A DNA stretch of 64,000 bases, from positions 34,806,257 to 34,870,256 of the forward strand of contig QCXZ01000003.1 of the NCBI GenBank assembly GCA_025024175.1, written 5' to 3'. The position numbers and the translations under genes were made by a program. Below the pieces are notes generated by a model, which did not search any database, was not told the DNA's origin, and saw nothing but the letters and a program-made list of their open reading frames with translations. This stretch comes from Rhyzopertha dominica. Its lineage: Eukaryota; Arthropoda; Insecta; Coleoptera; Bostrichidae. This document shows positions 36,426-47,260 of this stretch, piece after piece; the first letter of the stretch is position 1, and each line of letters begins with the position of its first letter.

Positions 36426-38357
36426 AAGGAACATGTGGTAGAAGTGTGTAAAGAGGAACACCAAGGATTATTTGCTGAAAAAATTCACACTTCTTGTGTT
36501 TCATATCATTANAACCCACTGGGAAATATAAAACATTTGTTTTAATTATTTCTGTATCTCAATCAATTTGTTCTTTGTGACTTTCTTTTCAATACTAGAG
36601 TTATCAATTCATAACTTTGGCGGGGCACAATATGTAATGTACTAAATTCTAATTAATCAGTGTTATTAAAATGTTTTATTACTCTATAAGATAGCTGTTG
36701 ATGCCAGTATGACAATTGTTGTTTAATTGATATTAGGTAACGGAATATGACTTACTATATTTTAACATAAGAGATCGAGTTTTTCATAATTCTGCAAGTC
36801 AACGAAAAAACCGATAGGTGTGGCATCCTAGCAAATGCAGGGGACATTCAACCCTTCTAGGCTTCAATTAAACTCACTAACTGGGGGCCATGATTCATAC
36901 AAATAAACGCACTATGTTGCATGCCAGGATCGTGAGTACGATATGATCTTTTTAACACGTGCCTTTATCCAGGCGTTGATAACGCATCATTTGTCTTCAT
37001 AATGTATTTGTCGACTTACTCATGCGTTAACACCAAATGGGAAAATAAATGCGGGAGATTTTTGATGTCGAATGCCTCTCACGGCTGGGGCTGTTGAGGA
37101 AAAATATGATGGATCTTCGTTGGTCGCGTCTATTGTATTTTTCGCCGCACGTGCTGCTACCGGAAACTGTTTCATGCATGTGCCGTAATGGCTAACATTT
37201 CCGGGACGAGAGCTGTGATTTCGAAGGCAGTAAACAGATCAAACGACAGTTCCGAAAACGGACCCACTTTTAAACTCCCTTTGCCTTAACTCATGGCTCT
37301 TCGGGGTCGGCGAATAATTTGTTCTGGAGAGAGTTTTGGTACGCGAAGTTTCCAAGATTTTATGGCACTACTGCACATTTATTTATTGATATACGACTAT
37401 AATTGGTAGAAATCAATAAACAATAATAAGCCCTGGATATTGCAAAGCACTTTTAAGTATATTTCATCCCATTTTTTTGTTAATACATATAATTACTTTT
37501 TATGTATGAGTATTTTATATTATGTCGTGTCATTTAAGTTTGTACTTTATAATCCAACCTTTCAGTCAACAAACCATAAATCAAATTATTATAAGTTTCG
37601 TCTTACTTGGTAAAATGCAGTTGCATGTACTTAAATTTTTGACACCTTAGTTGTACGATTGCGTTTTAGCATACTCAGTAGTGATTAAGCCCATGAAAGA
37701 AACCTAATAAGGCTGTCATTGATGAATAAGCATCTTTGGAGGGGTAAAGTATAAAATGAAAATTCGATACTTCAAAAAATCAATGGATGGATGGATAAAA
37801 TGCCACTCGACAGCGCACAGGGATGCACCCAGATTTTTTGATAGGAGTATGACGCACATGTGTTCACTTCCTATTACGTTTGCTGTGCTTCCTTTCGTGC
37901 ATATTATTTTCTGTACACAGGAGGACAGACAAAGCCTTTCGTGATATAATAATTGCTTTGTGCATTCGTACATTATCAATTCACCTATTTCATTCACGAC
38001 GGCACGGTTTTATTTACACATAATAACCGTGAGTTACGGGGCTTCGAAATTCGAAAATTTGGCAGTAATTGTTAATAAGGACATCCGATTAAAATATTTT
38101 CAAGAATCTTGCACTTTGGGTTGCACCCGAAGTAGATATTAGTAATTACATAGCTTATTTCAAATGAGACACCCTGTATAATATGCAATAACGACTTTTA
38201 CAAGCTGAAAATTTATGGTTAATTTATCGCTCTATTTTTGGGGGGGGGGCTTTTTTGTAAAACTTTACGAGAAAAATAGATGTAAGTAAGAATTTAGGAT
38301 GGCAATGTCATCTGTCAGCATTACACTGACATGATGACAAAGCCACCTAGCTGCCAT
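36426..38357. other. Intronic stretch with a GC-richer block
   Basis: Bases 37060-37340 are markedly CpG-richer (for example TTTCGCCGCACGTGCTGCTACC at 37140 in part, including a CACGTG E-box) and non-repetitive, so they are a candidate regulatory block. ACACCCTGTATA (about 38170) is a solo Tc1/mariner-like terminal motif. A G-run sits at 38240-38250. Confidence 0.3.
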
Positions 38358-38482
38358 AAACCAGTTCTATGCCGTGTTGTCTACACTAGACCTAAACTGC
38401 ACTGATGAGCTGTAATGACAACGAAATAGTACTATCTGCAGTTGGTTGAGGTGTAGACAGCACAGCATAGACATGCATTTTA
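38358..38482. mobile_element. MITE, family A copy 2
   Basis: The second copy of the element at 33071-33194, in the same orientation. Shared ends are AAACCAGTTC at the left and ATGCATTTTA at the right, and the flanking sequences differ beyond these points. High similarity between copies suggests fairly recent activity. Confidence 0.85.
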
Positions 38483-41400
38483 AAAATAGATGTGTTTAAA
38501 AAATCATTCACACTTAAAGTACGGGGTGTTCTTTTTAATATAAAGAAGTAAGTGTTCAACATGAGCGCTTACCATCTGTTGATAGCAAGCGCATGAAAGG
38601 TTCGACCCCCAACTCGTTTCTAGAACTCATCGTATTTATTTCAACAATATGCATCCGCTTAAAGTTTGGAACGTATTCTGTTGAATTCAGAAGAGTAAAA
38701 GCCTACGTCACATTTCCGTCAACAAGTGAAGCAGAATTGCATTGCTGTCTAGGCTGTTTCACGGCGAATCTTTTCCAGTACGAATACATCAAAGCAGTAC
38801 CTCATTGTCTACAAATTGTTAACAGTGAACTCGGATACATTTTTTAATCGTTTTAGTTTGAAAATGAAAGTGTCAGTCTGTGTCCTCCATCTGGTTCTTG
38901 TCTGTAATGACACCTAATATAAAAATATTAATTAATAACATGAATATTTTAGGCGAGATCGATAATTTAACACAAACAAAAATTTATTGATCTGACACAT
39001 TTCGATTACACCCGTAATGTTGGTCAAAGAGCAGAAAAACGGGCTAGATTTCAGTCCAGGGCATAGGTATTTGTGTATGTGCTGGCAAGAGTAAAAAAAT
39101 CTTCGGAAATTTGTTTATTTACTTTAAAAATTGTGTTTGATCTTGTGTTAGACATTTTTTTAGCTCATTTGTCAGTCTTTCATTACAAACAGCTTTTTTT
39201 CCAAAAACATAATTATCTCATGTAATGGACGTTTAACGTAATACTGCAAAAACTCCCTTCTGTAATGAACAGGTATCTATGACTTAATCCATTATTGCTG
39301 TTGCAATATATCTACATAAAGATACTTACTGGATTTTGTATCAACTGCATTTATTTTTTGGATTACTTGAATAATATTAAAGATTTAAGTCTAAAAGTTA
39401 ATATTGATAATATATTCTCAGCGCAAAGTAATGGTAAGGAATTACTTGCAGTTATATTTGATTATGCACTTTCAAAATATATTTACGTTACATATAACGT
39501 CAAATATTGCCTTACAGACAAAGCACGTAATGAAGTGTACATACATGCGTCCTTGGTAGTTAGAGCTTATTATACTGCCACCTGGACGCAGAGCAAATTA
39601 ATAAGGCTGGGTTTCTGTTTACGCTCAGGAATAATCGACAAAGCACCTAAGCGGGCGGCTTAACAGTCCTGCCTTGGTTACGTGCATTTTCTGCACAAAA
39701 GCTTTCGAGATACAACATCCCATTAGGAATCAATGGAGTTCGGTGTGGAGAGCCCCGTTTCATTCATTCGTAGCAATCTTATGAAATACACGGGGCATTA
39801 ATGGAACCTATAAATAAAGCGGAGTATTTTTCAAATTCGAGGTTCGGTAAATTGGTGAGTAATGATTGTCACTTGGTTTTCGAGCTGTATACTAGTAAGG
39901 TTAGTTTAATGATGGTCGTCCCAGTTTTTTCCAGTTAAAATATTATTGAAAGCATAAACTCTTAAGCATAAAACTTCATTACTGAATTTATGAGTAAGCA
40001 TTCAAAAGTTTTCCCTAATAGGTAAAGCGCGTTCTAACGCGAACGTAGTGCCTGCCGTTAAATTACTTCGTACAAATCCATGCAGATTTGGCGGTTGGTC
40101 CGTTTGACGTATTCTTACCACACGTCCGCGGTTGCACCAGCACTACGACATACGTTCACGACGACAAAAACCATCACCGGCTTACTCTTAGACATTGAAA
40201 AAAGATGGATACCGTACGTAATAAGCCAGTGTTACCAACTGGCTGCAAATGGCCATCAAAAATAAGGGAACGTGGAATTCGCCACTGGAATCATGCCGTG
40301 AATTAAATTTTGTTTTTACTTGTGGAAGTTGATTTTTTTCACTCCAACCTCTACACTTCTAGGTTGCACAGAAAACGAAGTTCCATCATTGCTGTTGTTT
40401 GGGAAAAACCTTTAAATATTGCAGAATATGAGGTAAAATCTGGCATAGTTGACACCTATAAAACGGCGGTCGTTTTTTGTGTATGCGCCAAATGCTTCGT
40501 TGCGTATCGCTATCTTTCCTTATCTAAGGGCTCACTTAACTCGTTTATTATCAAAGTTAAAATACTTCAGACGAAAGCTTTAGACATCTTTCCAAATTTT
40601 AATCGTTTAATATTTTCAGTTGTGAATAAACATTCAACGATTTCTGACACTTATCTTAAAACGCTTGACGCGGGTTCTGTGTTCGGAACAAAATGGAAAG
40701 CTCCCAGCACAAGGGCCGCCGCTTTCCAAGTGAAATTGACCTTTCGTGTTATCCCTCATACCACGATTTCTCGAGATGAAAATGTATCCAGCTGTCACCT
40801 TCAGTTCAGTTACTCTGTAGAGATGCCCCCTTTGTACGTCGTGACGTGGAGGGTGCAGCCCCACGCCTTTTATCTCTGATCCCTTGTCTAGATATTAATT
40901 TAATTAAATAACCACTTAATCAGAGCTCGATTTTCGTTTGCCAAATTGGCCTCATCAGGTGACTACAGAGTGTGCAGAATGCTACCGTAATTTATATGTG
41001 CACCTACCACGAAGGCGTCGAGAGAGGCAGTGTAAAATCCATTTCCTTGATTTTAGTGTGATTAAATGAGGGTGGGGGTTTACATGTTGCTGAGATTACG
41101 TGGTTGGAGGACTCCTTTAATGAATTTGATACATATGTACTTAATAAAATATCATTTTTTATTTCCATACACTATGTAATATTGGCATATAGAGGAAACG
41201 CTCGCTAATTGTTACAAAATCATGAATTCATTTTTCATCAAAAAAAAGGTCAGGTCAGGTCATCATCTCTCGATGTCTCTAAGTTTAGATCAACCAATTT
41301 ATATTGAAAAAGATGTTTGAAGAAATTTAGTGGCTTGTACAAAGTATAGCAATTCGGCCTTAACTTTGGGTGTGTTGTGACATCAACAGCAGCAACTGAA

Positions 41401-43175
41401 ACAAATTTACGGTTTTCAAACTACTTTTTCATCCATCTCTGCGTTAGCGTCGCAGTAGAGGCAAACGTATATTTCATTAGTTTGTTACGGGCACCGTATG
41501 TTACTTATTTGTACACAGCAGTATTCTGCCATTACCTTGGGACGGTCGCTTTCCTTGTCCCGAAAAAGCAGGTTGATTTTGAGAAAAACTTCTCTTTCTG
41601 CTCAACTCACATTCATCCTAAATCTGGTTTTTTAAATGTAATGGTTGTGTTGGTTCAGAACTGTGGTGTGTTGAATGATTTTCTGATTGGGAATTGGCAC
41701 CATAGTTGGTTGGGCAGTTTAGTGGAAGATTGGGCCATATTCGTTGGAATGAGTTCCTCTGGGTGAGGGGTTTTTGTGTGATCACGTTTCAGTGTGGTAT
41801 AACCCCAAAAGGACCATAGATCAATCCCCCTCCAACCAACTGAGGTATGTGAGTTTTTTCTCCTAAAAGAGTTATTTATAACATTTTAGGGTGCTTTGCA
41901 CTTATAGTTCTCCAAATCTTCTAAGGTCATATTGCCGTAGTAAAATAGTTTAAACTCCAATAATGAGGGATTGCATACTAGGTCTGGTCCCTTTAGAAAA
42001 TACCGGCAAATCGATCATAAATTAGTGGTACAACAAACGGCCTTTGCTTTAATACCAGATTTAGCTCACTTGAATATAAGGGTAAACCGCTTTATTATAA
42101 ATTCTGCTCAAATTCTAATAAACAGGTATGTACTTATAAAGGTGAGAAAATAAATATGTGTAACGAATAAGATTAAAATTCATATCTAAAACTGTTCTAA
42201 ATGGTAGCACATCGCCTTTTCTAACAGAATGATAATTTCTAATGCGGAACTGGAACTATTTGTAGACGAGACTAATTCTGCAAATTTATGGTAGCGGCAC
42301 GCGTCTACAGTAAACCCACCGTGAAAGCTATTGATTTCTAAAAAAAGAGGGCCCCCCAATATAACCTTATACGAATTGGTAGACTATAGCTACGCGTTTT
42401 CTGCAAAAGTTCAGGAATTGTACAGCGCAATTCATTTACAAAACCTTAGTTATTCGCCGTGGGCTCGCTGAACCTACGACATTTCACGTTTTGGGCAGTT
42501 GCTTGGCTTTTGACACTTTCTGCTAGCAATCCCTGTAGAAAAAAAAGTTAACTGGGGATGTAAACCTGGCAAATAAGGAAATAACGTATCTTAGCACTCC
42601 GTGCGGTTCAAAATTCTGATTTTGTTTACGATATATATCGTCGCTACAATTTTGTTAAAAATACTAGAAATTTGGTTCTTAATAGCGTTATTTTCGATAG
42701 GTATTCTCGCACTGCATTTATAAAATGAAGAAATGTAATTCAGATTCTCAGTAATGTCATTTTCGATGGGTATATTCTAGCATTGTATTTTTAAAATGTC
42801 TTTGTGTAAAACAACTACTAGACATTTGTGAAGCCAGTCAGTAAAAGTATGTAACATCGCTCTGGCGAATCGCGGTTTCGATGCCCGTCGAATTTAGTAG
42901 ATATTCTATAGATTACTTTTGCTATTATTTGAAACTTGAAACAGACATTAATGCCTATAAACTTACTTATGATATTATAGGGTTTCAGGTTTCATTCTCG
43001 TGGACTAGTTGAAGGTTAATTGAACTTTGAACAATAAGGCTATACAGTAGGATTTAGTCATATCTGGTACTTTATTCTTGTTTTCAACTTCTTGACGCCC
43101 TATGGTTTGCTTTCTATTTGGTGATTTAATTACCAAGCCACGTCCAATCGGCTGGAGATGGGTGGAGTGCCTATC
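38483..43175. other. Intronic stretch with the longest open frame of the window
   Basis: The 189-codon frame at 40310-40879 has no homology I recognise, no splice context and no motif. (AGGTC)3 lies at 41247-41262. TTTTCGTTTG...CCTCATCAGG at about 40931-40960 resembles Penelope-type flank motifs. Bases 39700-39800 are GC-richer. No gene is supported. Confidence 0.3.
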
Positions 43176-43559
43176 TTACCGAGTTACATTTCTCCCATGG
43201 ATGTTTTTCAAACATGTTTTACTAAACTTGGCGTATTCCGACTGACAACACCCTATGTACTTTATCCACTCTGCTCCTTTACCAAATTTCGAAAACAGAT
43301 ACAATACAACACAAGATGACTTGTGCAGGATTTTATTGTTTCGTTTTCTTTTACTTTTTCCACTACTTGTCGTTGAAAAAGGGCTAACTTCTTTAATACT
43401 TATGTTCGTTTTTACTGATGGTGGCCGTGGAAGTAGCGTTAAGTTCAGGAGTTGGCGTGTAACATTTGTTGCTTTTTTTATTGTCCTGTCTTTGTCTCGA
43501 ATTACCGTGTTCTTCTTCATTTTCAATGCTTTTCTCACATGTACAAAATAATTGTGCAT
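43176..43559 (-). pseudogene. Possible pogo-like transposase C-terminus
   Basis: The minus strand has a 127-codon frame with a basic linker (SGKSKRKRNNK) followed by SSCVVLYLFSKFGKGAEWIK and YIGCCQSEYAKF, then SKTC. Many insect pogo/CENP-B-type transposases end with a basic stretch and then a C-x2-C...GEEWIxCxxCxxWAHxxC zinc motif. Here several Cys positions are altered, including WIKY for WIxC, so the zinc motif is damaged. The rest of a pogo transposase (DDE_1 domain) is not seen upstream. Assignment is by pattern only and could be wrong. Confidence 0.4.
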
Positions 43560-45060
43560 GTAGGTACGCTATTGTTTTTAAAGGTTATCAGAGCTATAAA
43601 CTGTTTGATCCCACACCGTTTAGTTCGTCATTACTTCAGTATTCATCTGAATGAATTCTTGATTTTTCAGATTCATCATTTATTCTACAAAGGTTATTGT
43701 CAAAGGAATGAGACGCTTGCGTGAAAGCTCAGCGAAATCAGGCAACCTTTTTTCCAAAGGTAATGCCGTGTACCGTACCACTGAAGCTTGTAATCCGCGT
43801 ACAGACTGAAAACAAAAGGACAGACGTCCTTTTCATTTAACAAAAAGCTTGCCTTTTCCGCTTGCGTCATGAAAAATCTCCGGAGCTGAAATGGCCACCT
43901 TGATTGCACATGTGTACGGCGCCCCTGAATTAGAGCTTCCAGATTACACGGCTCCCATAAATTAGTCAAACGTCTGCCGACTGAAAATATTAATTCCGAG
44001 TCTTTGGATCGGACCTCCAGAGAAACAGCGTTAATCCCGAGCCCGGAAAACAAGGGGACGGCAAGAAACGATAGTTTGTGCGTGACATTTCAGTTCATGC
44101 CGGATCATTGATAAACTTTCGTTGAGTGCGCGCTGTAATCTAGACAAATGCGAAGCTGTTGTTCTTTGTTTCATTTATCAGCATTTAGACAATGAGGCGG
44201 CTGTAAATAAAAGTTGAATGTAGAATGGTTGTGTTTTACGAAGACAAAAGAATCGACGTGTTTGAATGCGCTTTTGCGGTAGACAGTTTTCCATTTGAAT
44301 TCGCCCTTTTTTAATTTAATGGAAACGTATTCTTCAAGAAGTCTTACGGTTAAATTAATTTGTATGGCAGAGGTAGCTTTGCAAGATGTTTTTGTGAACT
44401 AAAAAAGTCTTCAGCAATCTGTGCGCGATTTGATTAACCGTTGTTACTTAAATTAATTTTCACTCAATTTCGCGAAGTTATTTGTATAAATTACCGGAGC
44501 TTATTGCGTAATGTAATTACATGTATAAAGTTTTCCCTATAAATTTGGAATTAAAATTTTAATTAGTATCTGTCTCATAATAAAGCTTGTCCTTTAAATA
44601 AATACAGAAACTGTTTGGAAGATGGAAGATACCAACATACCAAAGTAGATATTTGATGTTATTATTTAAGCTAATGCTAATACGTAGTAGTTTGACATTG
44701 ATATCGATTTTGTAGAAATATGGAATGTTTATAATTTCCACTACAGATAAAAAAGCTGTTACTGTATATGATATAATAGAAATACTGACTACAACAATAC
44801 AAAAGTAGAAAAACAAAAGCATATACGTCTCTGTCTGAAATACAGATTTTTATGTGTCTGTAAGAAATGTAATTTTATTACAACGAAAAGACAGTGCGCC
44901 AAATATATTACTTTTTGGATTGCATTAAAATTAATCAATTTTCACAATTTTATTATTTCGGCCACTGAAAATAGTCATCATCAGTGCAGCATTGTGACTT
45001 TGAAAAATAAAAAAGTTAACATAAATAGACAGTGACGAGGATGATAGCCCCCACTCATCC
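43560..45060. other. Intronic stretch with a GC-richer block
   Basis: Bases 43730-44060 are unique and CpG-richer (for example CTCCGGAGCTGAAATGGCC), a candidate regulatory element. ATTTCGGCC...ATCATCAGTG at about 44956-44983 resembles Penelope-type flank motifs. The rest is AT-rich. Confidence 0.3.
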
Positions 45061-45420
45061 ACTCAACTGGACATCAGAAACATTTGGATGAGAATTGTTG
45101 GCGATAGGTTTCTAGGTCTTCTTGTTTTACCAATCCAGTAAATAACAGGCGCTGCTTATCTAAACTTTCCGCAGAACACAACGACGACACTTGTTGGGAC
45201 CAAACGCAACAAACGTAGTTCCCGCATGATGGTTCTACAGCTCATTTTTCGATTGCTGTTGAAGAGCATTTACACAAAACCATGTAGCTGGGTAGTAAGG
45301 GGAATATCTATACTATGCCCTGTAAGATCGTCTGATTTAAACCCTCAGGATTTCTTTTTTCGAGATATTTGAAAACATTAGTCTATGGTACTAGTCTAAA
45401 TAGCCTCAAAGGAGCTGCAG
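45061..45420 (+). pseudogene. DDxD transposase fossil (Tc1/mariner superfamily), copy 3
   Basis: The frame reads FLGLLVLPIQ, a stop, then ITGAAYLNFPQNTTTTLVGT. Further on come CPVRSSDLNPQDFFF and RDI. These are counterparts of the FxLPxxxxxxxYxxFL and WPPRSPDLNPLDFFLWGYL blocks of the family at 10630 and 15844. The QDF aspartate is present. The stretch between is shifted in frame. AACATCTTGTATAA at about 45581 is a possible right terminal repeat. Dead copy. Confidence 0.7.
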
Positions 45421-46699
45421 ATACCTGCCACCACTACAAAAATTTTGTATATTTGTTTGAAAAAATAAATCTTCCACATCTCCGAAACCGTTATTTGCGA
45501 ACACGTGTTTATTAAGACTCTTCAGCTTATTTTGATTCATACCATCACCTCTTTGAATATTTCACACTTTTATATTTAACATCTTGTATAATATTGCTTT
45601 TTGTCCAAGAAAAATTTTGCTTAGTCTTGCATTGTGAATACACAAACTCCGTTTTATTATGGTAGTTATGAATGTTATATGATATACGCAACCACTTTAT
45701 ACGAAGGCACAACGGATTTTGGCATAACTAGCTTCAGCGTAATTTAGGGGTGCAGCTTCCTGTTACGAAACAGCACACCTATATTAAAACTGAGTAGTGG
45801 AATCTGTCATCGTGCTGAAGATGGGGTTATAAACATCCCGATACACCACCACGAGTGTGTGTTATTTGGAAAGCCCTCACACATAAGGGAAACTAATCCA
45901 AGATTAATTATGAGGGGTGTAACATGGCTGTTTTTGGGCCCTAAAAATGACTAATAGCTGCTAATAACGCTAGCCCTAGAATTGATTAACGAGGCTTTGC
46001 GAAGCTTACACCCCCCACGGGCAGGTCGGCTGTACAGGTATGAATTACTGTAGCGTCATTTCAACAAAAAATCGCTACGGTACTTCCCACATTGAATAAT
46101 CCATCAGGGCAACGCCAGCCATGTTTTACGTGCAATTTACTCAGCGGAGTTGATAAACTTTCGTTATTTAATACCAGACGAGTGCTTTTTTAAATAGCGT
46201 TCTGCCAAACGAAATATCCTATATTAATTTATTGTTTTAATCTCAAACTTTCTTAATGGGGTTTTTCCCCTAGGGACGGAACCAATATCTGTGGTTCTAT
46301 AAATATAACAAACAACTTCTCCCTTATTTCACAAATGTCGATGTGATCCCACTTTATATGAAATATAAGAGTGTCTTGGAAGTTACTGATTTTACTATTA
46401 GTTAAAGTTTTAAAATCAGTTTTTTCCAAAACTATGTGACCTCCGTTTAATGAAATTTTTAGTGTAATAATTGAGCTACCTATATTATGACTACTAATGT
46501 TCAAAATGCGAAAAAAGATTCTCTACTAAACGTGTCAAGATTCTTGAGCTGCATATTCTACAAATATTCTCAAACATGGCGTACTTCCGGTTGCATCAGA
46601 AATGTACACCAACAACAGAGCCTTTTTGTATTATGGCATTTTTGGATTCCTCATCCAATTTTAATGTGACTTGATTTTTGTACCTCACAAAAAATCAAG
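45421..46699. other. Intronic stretch, nothing recognised
   Basis: Bases 45880-46130 are locally GC-richer and unique. The open frame on minus 46253-46504 has no motif. Confidence 0.3.
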
Positions 46700-47260
46700 T
46701 TTTTTTTTAACGATGTATGTAGCTGTTATGTGGAGGTGCTTCATCCACACACCAGGTTACTGGCAGTGTCGCTAATGGAATACCAATTAAAAGATTATCG
46801 AAAAAGAAAGGTGGCCGGAAAATTCCAACCCAAACTTTTATTGGTCGGCGATTTTGTTTACTGGTTTGAAAATTATGTGGATATTCGGCTTCATAATAGT
46901 GTACTTAATGCGTCTTTACATCAACTTCATTACGATGGGATTATTGCTTCATCAGAAAAGCTCCCGATGTAACTGAATACGATAAGAGCGACATTTATGT
47001 TTGTCGAGTATTCTTTGCACAGTTGATTTTCCGATATCGTGCGTAGCACCTGAATGTGGATTACCTTGGATTGAAGTTAACACCTAAAACTTTTCTATTT
47101 TAATGCATCGTCCACCGTCTTTAAACCTAGCCAAAAGTTTTTGGAATGATTTTGTTGTGTCTTCTGTTAGGAAAACGTGCAATATATATTCTGGCAACCC
47201 AAAGGGTATTTTGTTCACATTCACTAAAAAGAAATATCATGTGAATCAGTTTGTTCTTTG
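46700..47260 (-). pseudogene. DDxD transposase fossil, minus strand, copy 4
   Basis: Read on the minus strand from about 47250, it gives NPHSGATHDIGKSTVQRILD then KHKCRSYPIQLHRELF. This is the second helix-turn-helix part (SxxTVxRILKxxKxxPYxxQL) that precedes the catalytic domain in this family. Further on come QTSKQNRRPIKVWVGIF and FFFDNLLIG, equivalent to the segment between the first and second catalytic aspartates, then DEAPPHNS, equivalent to QDGAPxHF. Frame changes and stops occur throughout. The C-terminal PLDFF part is not found below 46700. Confidence 0.65.

Noticed and set aside
43255..43551. Plus-strand frame over the pogo-like region
   Set aside because: It is the antisense of a more protein-like minus-strand frame and has no motif.
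46730..46972. 80-codon plus-strand frame as a host gene
   Set aside because: The opposite strand carries transposase blocks (KVWVGIF, FFFDNLLIG), so the + frame is a shadow.
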